From the IMG/VR virus record IMGVR_UViG_3300036861_000141, positions 1-58,565 of that record: 58,565 bases of DNA; one strand, 5' to 3'. Shown piece by piece: positions 33,247 to 39,903 of the stretch. The notes beneath the pieces were generated by a model. The model made no database searches. It worked only from the letters and a program-made list of their open reading frames with translations, and had not been told where the DNA came from. Position 1 is the stretch's first letter; each line of letters begins with the position of its first letter. The DNA is from a virus. Position numbers and translations under genes: made by a program.

Positions 33247-33433
33247 CGAGGTCGTAGCCGAACGTGGGATGCGCTGATCACGCATCCGACACCTGCCGTC
33301 TCGAGCAGCGTTCGGTTGACAACGGGAACAAGGCGCGACGAGGGCGACTTGCTCATCTACCGAGGAGGTAGGGAGTAGGCCGCCCTTTTTGTTTTGTTTC
33401 CGTTCTTTTGGCTCTGTTGAGGAGGGTAGGTCA
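33247..33433 (+). ncRNA. Structured leader with three-way junction before the tail-tube gene
   Basis: A 187-base non-coding gap in a block where genes otherwise overlap. P1: 33255-33264 with 33309-33318, 10 pairs including three G-U wobbles. P2: GGATGCG/CGCATCC (33267-33273 with 33281-33287), 7-base loop CTGATCA. P3: CTGCCG with CGAGCAG (33293-33298 with 33302-33308, one bulged A), stacked directly on P1. Together they form a closed three-way junction at 33255-33318. Downstream is a CTACC/GGTAG hairpin, a pyrimidine-rich tract, and a GGAGG ribosome site. I do not recognise a known riboswitch class. Confidence 0.65.
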
Positions 33434-33844
33434 ATGCCAGCAGGAAGAATCCACGGAAGAAACGGTCAGATGTGGCGAGGTGACGCCACTTCGCCAGTTG
33501 CTCACACGGTGCAAAACGACATCAAGTCCTGGACGCTCAATCTAGGCAAGGACAAGGTGGATGTCACTGCGTTCGGTGATACGAACAAGCAGAAGGTGTT
33601 GGGCTTGCCTGATTTCACCGGCACGTTCAGCGGCTTTTGGAATACCGCGTCCTCGCCGGATTTGTTCGACATCATCTTGGGCAGCACGCCAGTCACGTTG
33701 AAGCTCGTCCCAAATTTGAACGATCCCACGTACTACTTCCAGGGCCTGGCGTATCTGGATGGGAGCGTGAATTGCGATTCGCAGGGCGCAGTGACGATTG
33801 ACGGCACGTTCGACGCTGCAGGTAATTGGCTGATCAACCCGTGA
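33434..33844 (+). CDS. Major tail (tube) protein
   Basis: 136 residues from ATG 33434 with GGAGG upstream. SWTLNLGKDKVDVTAFGDTNKQKVLGLPDFTGTFSGFW is the classical beginning of siphophage tail-tube proteins, and SQGAVTIDGTFDAAGNW the closing strands. It is expressed in many copies, which fits the strong ribosome site and a special leader. Confidence 0.85.
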   Translation: MPAGRIHGRNGQMWRGDATSPVAHTVQNDIKSWTLNLGKDKVDVTAFGDTNKQKVLGLPDFTGTFSGFWNTASSPDLFDIILGSTPVTLKLVPNLNDPTYYFQGLAYLDGSVNCDSQGAVTIDGTFDAAGNWLINP

Positions 33845-33858
33845 TGGGTAACACGTAA

Positions 33859-34116
33859 ATGCTCAAGGGCGTCAACGGCCAGATCAAGTGGTCCTATCAC
33901 GTGGCTGCAGAACTCAATGGTTACACCGTCTCGCGCACGCCAGAGAAGACCTGGTCGATGCGCGGGACGGTGAAACAGGCCGATGCGTTTCGGCTTGGGC
34001 AGCGTCCGTTGATGTTCATAGCGCCACACAAGGGCGGAGAGTGGCGCTGGCCGATTGAGTCGATCACGTACGAGGGGAACACGGTGAGCGCCAGTCTTGG
34101 GCCACCGTTGGAATAG
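33859..34116 (+). CDS. Small tail-associated protein
   Basis: 85 residues, beta-rich with several Trp; IKWSYHVAAELNGYTVSRTPEKTWSMRG. Located between the tail tube and chaperones. Role unknown. Confidence 0.6.
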   Translation: MLKGVNGQIKWSYHVAAELNGYTVSRTPEKTWSMRGTVKQADAFRLGQRPLMFIAPHKGGEWRWPIESITYEGNTVSASLGPPLE

Positions 34117-34124
34117 GGAGACAT

Positions 34125-34535
34125 ATGGGGAAATGTCGTTTTGTGCAGCCTGAGACGGTTCGGTTGCCGTTATCAGAAGGCGATTGGGTCGAAATCAAGA
34201 AACGGCTGAACGTCGGCGAGCAGCGCCGGGCGATGGCGCAAGTGGTGAAAGAGATTCGCACCACTGCCGGCGATAGCCGTGTGACGCCAGACCTCGAAAT
34301 GATGGGCAAGGCGGAACTACTGCAATACATCGTTGACTGGTCGCTCAAGGACGCGAACGACAAGCCGGTGCCGTTTTCGCAGGCGGCGCTCGATGCGCTC
34401 GATCCAGACAGTTACAAGGAGATCGAGGATGCCGTAGACGCGCACAAAGCGGTGATGGAGGCCGCGCGGGCCGAGGGAAAAAAACCGATAGATGGCGCGA
34501 CCAAATTAGGAGTGATCTCGCCATCTGCCGCGTGA
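34125..34535 (+). CDS. Tail assembly chaperone, short form (gpG-like)
   Basis: 136 residues. Beta start with PETVRLPLSEGDWVEIKKRLNVGE, then helices. The last third carries the slip site at 34475-34484. It is the usual gpG-type chaperone before the tape measure gene. In lambda-like phages it binds the tape measure and keeps it soluble. Confidence 0.85.
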   Translation: MGKCRFVQPETVRLPLSEGDWVEIKKRLNVGEQRRAMAQVVKEIRTTAGDSRVTPDLEMMGKAELLQYIVDWSLKDANDKPVPFSQAALDALDPDSYKEIEDAVDAHKAVMEAARAEGKKPIDGATKLGVISPSAA

Positions 34536-34639
34536 TGCGCTGGACCATCCCAGAGTTGTTGGAGCTCGATCCTGAGTACTACGACGTGCTGGTGGAGATT
34601 CTGGAAGAAGAAGCCAAACGGGAACCGAGCAATGGCTAG
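34125..34639 (+). CDS. Tail assembly chaperone, frameshifted long form (gpGT-like)
   Basis: Joining 34125-34481 to 34481-34639 by a -1 shift gives 171 residues. The slip site G GGA AAA AAA (34475-34484) is in the correct phase and the -1 frame has no stop before 34637. The added part reads TDRWRDQIRSDLA then WTIPELLELDPEYYDVLVEIL, typical of T domains. The 3' part also has an ATG at 34535 (TGATG overlap), which may allow independent translation of 34 residues. Confidence 0.85.
34475..34484 (+). promoter_or_regulatory. -1 ribosomal frameshift slippery site
   Basis: In the chaperone frame the bases read G GGA AAA AAA, offering two overlapping slippery heptamers (GGGAAAA and AAAAAAA). Lambda gpG/gpGT uses GGGAAAG. 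No stop in the -1 frame until 34637-34639. Confidence 0.85.
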
Positions 34640-34866
34640 GACGGTTTCGTTGCCATCGCGTCGTTGTATTCACGGGCGGCGCGTTTATACGAAGGCTCTG
34701 GCGCTGGATGTTGTTCACGATAGTGCTGGTGTGCCTGAGTGATACGAGCGATGACACCGAGCAAGCAGGAGAAGCCAACGACGGCAACGCCGAACGTGGC
34801 TTCAGAACTCGCAACGATACCGAAGAGGCCAATGAAGCACGCGACGGCAGCTAAAGCAATGGTAAT
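34636..34866 (-). CDS. Antisense two-helix membrane protein, apparent ATT start
   Basis: 76 residues on the opposite strand, ending in a TAG that shares bases with the TAG of the chaperone long form. Two hydrophobic segments (about 3-20 and 27-44) then a charged tail (ITQAHQHYREQH to AREYNDAMATKPS). The frame is bounded by a TGA two codons before ATT 34866, and no ATG/GTG/TTG occurs before the second membrane helix, so the start would be ATT (34866 or 34860). No clear ribosome site. Coding character is good; the start is uncertain. Confidence 0.5.
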   Translation of the reverse strand: MTIALAAVACFIGLFGIVASSEATFGVAVVGFSCLLGVIARITQAHQHYREQHPAPEPSYKRAAREYNDAMATKPS

Positions 34867-34923
34867 ACATCACATGATACGGCCAGCGGTAACGGTTGGA
34901 TAGGCGCAGAAAAAGCGAACCAG

Positions 34924-37900
34924 ATGGTCTCCGCGACATTCGCCGCTGATTTCACTCGATTTAACGACGCCGTGCAAAAGGCAGAAGTACGTCTTAAAGA
35001 CTTCTCGTCTGGGATCGTGCGCGTAGATAAGGACTTGGCCAAGTTCGGGAACCAGTTCTCCGGCACCAAGCTGATTCAGGACGCCACGTTGATGGCGAAG
35101 GCCATAGAAGGCATCGGAGGCGTATCCAAACTCACGGCAGCAGAGCAACTGCGCGTCAACAGTGCTGTTGTTGATGCGATAGCCAAGTACAAGGCACTCG
35201 GTCAGCAGGCTCCTGCGTCATTGCTTGAACTTGAGGCCGCTACTCGCAAGGTCTTGACTGGGACAGACAAGATGGCGGCCGGAATGGCTGCGATGGGAGT
35301 CGCTGGCAAAAAGGCGTTTGAGGAACTTCAGGCATCGGACAAACTCGTCGCAGGCATGAGTGCGGCTGGTGGTGAGGCGAAGAAACTGGCCGACAACATC
35401 ACGCCGATCCCCGAAAAGTTATCGCTATCAGGGAAAGCCGCGAACCTGGCCAAGACATCATTTGCGCAGATGTTCGGTGCATTCACTGCTGCCAATCTGG
35501 TCACAAGCGCTGTGACTGGTCTTGTTAATTTAGGCAAGGAGGCATTTGCGAGCGCGAGCCGGACGGCAGATCTGAGCGCGAAGTTGGGGATTGGCACTGA
35601 AGCGATTCAGCGGATGGAGTTTGTCGCCAAGCAGACGGGCGGCACGGTGGAACAGTTTGCGTCGGCGGCGTTCAAGCTCGGCGTGAGGCTGTCTGGGAAC
35701 AGCGATAGCGTCGAGCACGCCGTGGGCGCACTCGGGCTGAAGTTTGAGGAGCTGAAGCGCGCAAAACCGGAACAGCAATTCGAGCAAGTCGTGGGCGCGC
35801 TCGGGAAAATGCAGGACGCCACGAAGCGGAATGAACTTGGCGTGTTGTTGTTCGGGAAATCCTTTGAGTCCATCGCGGCTGGTGTGGCAGCGAATTACGA
35901 CAAGGTGGCTGGTCGGGCCGCTATCACTAGCGATAGACAGATCCAGGCCCTAGACCGGGCTGGTGACGCGTGGGACCGATTCAAAGATCGGCAACACAAG
36001 AATGTGCGCGGCATCCTTGGAAATCTCACTGAACTAGTAGAGCGGCGCGGGGCGTTGATGGGGTTCATCGATCTCGTGAGCCCATTCGGGCCAGGCCTGT
36101 CTGAGTCGGCGCGGCTGAGGCAGGGCACTGAAGATGCGAAACCCAAGTCTCAGTCCACCAATACCACCGCTGGTGGCACGGTGGCGCAGGCCGACTTCGT
36201 GGCCCAGCTCCAGAAGGCCGAAGCCGCGATGAAGGCGCTGACAAAAGAGCAGCGCGACCAAATCGACGCGGCCCAAAAGCTCGGCGGGGATGCGCTGGAG
36301 CAGCTGATCGATAAGTACGGACTCTCAGAAGAAGCCGTACGGCTTTATACCGGAGAAGTCAAAACTGCGACGAAGGCTCAGAGCGATTTTGCCAAAACGG
36401 CCGATGTGTTATTCGGCCGTGACGTCATCGCACGGGCCAATGACTATGCCAAGGCGATTGGCAGCGTGTCGAACGTCTCGCGCCTGTCCAAAGACAAACA
36501 GGTCGAAGTCAATCGCACTGTTGTCGAAGCCATCGAAACGTATCAGCGGCTTGGCCAGACAGCGCCCAAGTCGCTCCGCGATCTCGCAGATGCCACGTTC
36601 AAGGTCAATGTCCGCACGGTGGATTTCGGCCTCGCCATGCGCGCATTGCCACCGAGCATTACCAGCGCGAACACCTCAGAGGCAGAGTGGATTGGCTGGT
36701 TACAGAAGTCGCGAGACATCACCCAACACGCCACGCTGGAACTAAATAAGTATGAAAACGCGCTGTATCGGTTGCCTGGCGCCATTAGTAATCAGCGCAT
36801 CTCAGAGTCAGTGACGAAGACGAAGGGCTATCTCCAGTCGTTGGCCGACTCGATGACATCGCTCTGGGACGGTATCTCTGGAGGCAAGGGCGCCTCTGGT
36901 GTGTTTGAGAACCTTGGGGCTGGGATTATTGAAGGCTTCGGCCATCTCGTATCTGGCGGTATCACATCACTCATAAATAAGGGCATTGAGCTGGCGTGGG
37001 CAGGGCTGAAGAAACTCGGCGGACTCATTAAGGGCTTATTCGGTGGTCCGTCTCAGAAAGAGCTTGAGGGCCGGGCCGTTGTCAAGCAGTTTGAGGATCA
37101 ACTCATTGCCAGCCTGACGGCCACGCAACTGCTCACCGCTGGTACAGAGCGATGGGAAAAGGTTGTTCTGGCCGTGCAGGATGCCTATCTCGCCACTGGC
37201 CGATCGGCGGAAGACGCTGGCCGTGATGTCAAGGCGCTCTGGGATTCCTCCAAGAAGGGCGCTGAGGCCGCAAAGGCCGCGGCCGAACAAATTAATGCGG
37301 TCCTCGAGGAACAGCACGCCGATCAGGAACGTTTGACCGCGGCGATTCAGAAGTACGGCTTCACCATCGAACAACTCGGGCCGGCCTTCCGCAGCCAGCA
37401 ACTGAATGAACAGGCGAAAGACCTGATCGAAGACTGGCGCGTACTGGTCAACTCCGGCATAAACCTGACGCTCGTCAACGAGAAGATGGCCGAGTCGATC
37501 AACACCTACCTCACGACGGCGATCAAGACCGGCACGGAGGTGCCGAACGCGTTCAAGCCGATCCTGCAAACGTTGATCGATCAGGGATTACTCCTTGATG
37601 AGAACGGAACCGCCATCACCGATTTAGGCAAGTCTGGTGTGACCTTCGCGGAGACGATGACGCAAGGGTTTGATCGCGTGGTGCTGAAACTAGAAGAACT
37701 GATTAAGAAACTCCAAGGCACTGGAACGGCGATCGACAACATCCCAGGGATCAACATCCCTGTCACGATTCCAGATTTTGAAACAGCGCTTCGCGAGCGT
37801 CTGTCAAAAGTCAGTTTATGGGATCGGATTACCGGTAATGCCGGTGCCATTCCAATGGCTGGTGGTGGGTCTGGCACGGTCACGAGTCCCACGCTGTTCA

Positions 37901-38073
37901 TGGCTGGTGAATCTGGGCCCGAGCAGTTCGCATTCTCTGGGGCGAACAAATCATTTAGTGGAGGAGCCGTGCCGATCACGGTGGTGTTAGAGCTCGATGG
38001 TCGGGTCTTAGGGCGCGCGACGGCGGAATACCTGCCGGGCGCATTGGCAACGATGGGTGTACGCGTCGCGTAG
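34924..38073 (+). CDS. Tape measure protein
   Basis: 1049 residues, the longest gene. VSATFAADFTRFNDAVQKAEVRLKDF at the start is typical. Helical heptads dominate, with a hydrophobic segment at about 180-205 (FGAFTAANLVTSAVTGLVNLG) and GIIEGFGHLVSGGITSLINKGIELAWAGLKKLGGLIKGLF at about 660-700, probably for membrane insertion during DNA entry. Near the end MAGESGPEQFAFSG is a frequent terminal motif. Length sets a tail of roughly 150 nm by the usual residue-to-length rule. Confidence 0.9.
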   Translation: MVSATFAADFTRFNDAVQKAEVRLKDFSSGIVRVDKDLAKFGNQFSGTKLIQDATLMAKAIEGIGGVSKLTAAEQLRVNSAVVDAIAKYKALGQQAPASLLELEAATRKVLTGTDKMAAGMAAMGVAGKKAFEELQASDKLVAGMSAAGGEAKKLADNITPIPEKLSLSGKAANLAKTSFAQMFGAFTAANLVTSAVTGLVNLGKEAFASASRTADLSAKLGIGTEAIQRMEFVAKQTGGTVEQFASAAFKLGVRLSGNSDSVEHAVGALGLKFEELKRAKPEQQFEQVVGALGKMQDATKRNELGVLLFGKSFESIAAGVAANYDKVAGRAAITSDRQIQALDRAGDAWDRFKDRQHKNVRGILGNLTELVERRGALMGFIDLVSPFGPGLSESARLRQGTEDAKPKSQSTNTTAGGTVAQADFVAQLQKAEAAMKALTKEQRDQIDAAQKLGGDALEQLIDKYGLSEEAVRLYTGEVKTATKAQSDFAKTADVLFGRDVIARANDYAKAIGSVSNVSRLSKDKQVEVNRTVVEAIETYQRLGQTAPKSLRDLADATFKVNVRTVDFGLAMRALPPSITSANTSEAEWIGWLQKSRDITQHATLELNKYENALYRLPGAISNQRISESVTKTKGYLQSLADSMTSLWDGISGGKGASGVFENLGAGIIEGFGHLVSGGITSLINKGIELAWAGLKKLGGLIKGLFGGPSQKELEGRAVVKQFEDQLIASLTATQLLTAGTERWEKVVLAVQDAYLATGRSAEDAGRDVKALWDSSKKGAEAAKAAAEQINAVLEEQHADQERLTAAIQKYGFTIEQLGPAFRSQQLNEQAKDLIEDWRVLVNSGINLTLVNEKMAESINTYLTTAIKTGTEVPNAFKPILQTLIDQGLLLDENGTAITDLGKSGVTFAETMTQGFDRVVLKLEELIKKLQGTGTAIDNIPGINIPVTIPDFETALRERLSKVSLWDRITGNAGAIPMAGGGSGTVTSPTLFMAGESGPEQFAFSGANKSFSGGAVPITVVLELDGRVLGRATAEYLPGALATMGVRVA

Positions 38074-38095
38074 CAACGCAGAAGGAGCAGGACAA

Positions 38096-38545
38096 ATGGC
38101 GGCACAGGCCTGGAAACTTTTTAATCTCGCAAAGAAAAAAATCGGAAACGGCACGATCAATCTGGCGTCCACAGCGTTCCGCATGACGCTGCACACCTCG
38201 GCGTCTAACTTCGCCACGCGGACGCTCGGTGTCTATGGCTCGTTGACTAACGAGGTCACAGAAGCCAACGGCTACTCATCGTCCGGCAAAGCTCTGACTG
38301 GTGAAGTGTGGACGGTTGGCGCATCCGCACAGCAGTACAAGTTCGATGTGGATGATGTGGTCTGGACAGGCACCGGTGGCGCCATCAACAACATCAAGGG
38401 CGCGGTGATCTGGCTGTCCGGCGCATCGGCCAACGGACGGCACTTGTTGTGTTTTGCCTCGCTAACAAGCTCACAGTTTAATTTGGCGTCCGGTAATACA
38501 CTAACCTTGCAGGTGAATAGTGCGGGGGTATTTACTTTAACCTGA
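38096..38545 (+). CDS. Tail-associated beta protein
   Basis: 149 residues from ATG 38096 (GAAGGAG site). LFNLAKKKIGNGTINLASTAFRMTLHTSASN is a common opening of minor tail proteins, followed by beta strands with many Ser/Gly. The position after the tape measure agrees. Confidence 0.65.
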   Translation: MAAQAWKLFNLAKKKIGNGTINLASTAFRMTLHTSASNFATRTLGVYGSLTNEVTEANGYSSSGKALTGEVWTVGASAQQYKFDVDDVVWTGTGGAINNIKGAVIWLSGASANGRHLLCFASLTSSQFNLASGNTLTLQVNSAGVFTLT

Positions 38546-38556
38546 AGGTAGTATAG

Positions 38557-38576
38557 AGTGTTGGCATGCCAACACT
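38557..38576. promoter_or_regulatory. 20-bp perfect palindrome over the HNH start codon
   Basis: AGTGTTGGCATGCCAACACT is an exact palindrome and contains the ATG (38566-38568) of the HNH gene at its centre. As RNA it can fold with itself and cover the start codon, and as DNA it is an operator-like site. Confidence 0.85.
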
Positions 38577-39432
38577 TATTACATCTACGAAGTGCTTTCA
38601 GGATGAAGACGGCCAATGGTGGTATCGGCTGAAGAACGGCGGGCGGACTCGCACGGAACCAAAGGTGTGTCCTCAATGCGGAAAAACATTCGTCGGCTAT
38701 CTGCAGAAACACTGTTCGCGAACATGCGCTGGCGCCTCTCTTCGTTCGCCGTCGAAGCCAAAGCCGCAGTGTGTTCAGTGCCGGTCAGAGTTTCAGCCGA
38801 CTGGTGGAGGCCAGCGGTTCTGTTCGCATACGTGTGCAGCTACATGGATGCACGCACACAGGCCACAAACTACGGCGCCGGACGATACCGTGCTCGTAAA
38901 CGCCGACAACCCTCGATATTCACAGGATCAGTCGGGGCAGTGGTGGTACACGCCGCAATCACCGACTGGTAAAGCGCATAGTCGAACACGAGCCAAAGTT
39001 GGGCAATGTCAACGATGCGGGCAGCAGTTTCTCAAGACGGTTTATAGCAAAGACGTCATGTTTTGCAGCCGTTCATGCGCCGTTAAGACGGCTGTAGCAG
39101 AGGGGCGAAAAGTAGAAAGTGGAGCGAAGTCTCATCGCTGGCAAGGAGGGAGACGGAAACTCCCGAGCGGTTACGTCGTCATCTATTGTCCAGGCCATCC
39201 GTCAATTAAGGTCGGGACTCGTAAGTACGTCGCTGAGCATCGACTAGTGATGGAAAAAGAGTTGGGACGGTATCTCGAGGCGCACGAGCAAGTGCATCAC
39301 AAGAACGGCGTGCGCGACGACAACCGTATTGAGAACCTTGAGTTGTGGCGGCATCAGCAGCCTGCAGGACAGCGCGCGCATGAACAGCAGCACTGCCCAA
39401 CTTGTACCTGCTTCACGAAAGGCGAGTCATGA
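38566..39432 (+). CDS. HNH endonuclease with multiple zinc ribbons
   Basis: 288 residues. Two WWY modules (DEDGQWWYRL, DQSGQWWYTP) and zinc pairs (CPQCGKTF, CSRTC, CVQCRSEF, CSHTC, CQRCGQQF, CSRSC) form a DNA-binding array. The HNH core is near the end: YVAEHRLVMEKELGRYL and EQVHHKNGVRDDNRIENLEL. It is a free-standing homing-type enzyme between tail genes, on the same strand as they are. Confidence 0.88.
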   Translation: MPTLITSTKCFQDEDGQWWYRLKNGGRTRTEPKVCPQCGKTFVGYLQKHCSRTCAGASLRSPSKPKPQCVQCRSEFQPTGGGQRFCSHTCAATWMHAHRPQTTAPDDTVLVNADNPRYSQDQSGQWWYTPQSPTGKAHSRTRAKVGQCQRCGQQFLKTVYSKDVMFCSRSCAVKTAVAEGRKVESGAKSHRWQGGRRKLPSGYVVIYCPGHPSIKVGTRKYVAEHRLVMEKELGRYLEAHEQVHHKNGVRDDNRIENLELWRHQQPAGQRAHEQQHCPTCTCFTKGES

Positions 39433-39545
39433 ACATTGTGAAGTGGTATCTCGATGGCTATGGGCCAGGACGCGTGCTTCGTAGCTTCGTGATCCTGATG
39501 GTGTTCCTCGGCATCGTAGCACTCGTGGCGTTGGTGAAGTCGTGA
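39429..39545 (+). CDS. 38-residue membrane protein
   Basis: ATG 39429 overlaps the HNH stop (ATGA), and the stop overlaps the next GTG. The second half is one hydrophobic helix (SFVILMVFLGIVALVALV). Function unknown. Confidence 0.6.
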   Translation: MNIVKWYLDGYGPGRVLRSFVILMVFLGIVALVALVKS

Positions 39546-39898
39546 CAACCAAACTCGTACTGCGCGTGCTCAGCGCCGCTGGCGAACTCCTCGGCTGGAC
39601 AGAGGTGCAGGCAGAGGCGCGTGGTGATGGAGCGTTGTGGGCGCGCACGCCTCCGCTGGTGCCGATTGACGATCCAGGTACTCCAGCCGTCCTGTCGATT
39701 CACTGGGCGGATGTAAACGTGGAGTTGCGCGTGCCCTACGAGTCAGGGCCAGTAACTCCTGGGATGGTACTGGAGATTCCCAATACAACGCCGTTGGTGA
39801 AAGTTGGTTCACCGCCAGTGTCTCTTCCGCCTGTGACCTTACGCGCGAGGATTGCGGTGAGTGTTCCGGTGGCGTCGGTCGGTGCCTTGTCTCAGTGA
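39542..39898 (+). CDS. Small beta-rich tail protein
   Basis: 118 residues, GTGA overlap. KLVLRVLSAAGELLGWTEVQAEARGDG and PVTLRARIAVSVPVASVG show an all-beta fold. Neighbour of the baseplate protein. Function unknown. Confidence 0.6.
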   Translation: MTTKLVLRVLSAAGELLGWTEVQAEARGDGALWARTPPLVPIDDPGTPAVLSIHWADVNVELRVPYESGPVTPGMVLEIPNTTPLVKVGSPPVSLPPVTLRARIAVSVPVASVGALSQ

Positions 39899-39903
39899 GG
39901 TAA

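Noticed and set aside
33247-33433. tRNA gene in the structured gap before the tail-tube gene
   Set aside because: There is a three-way junction, but no acceptor/T-arm pattern (no GTTCRANYC loop) and no CCA-type end.
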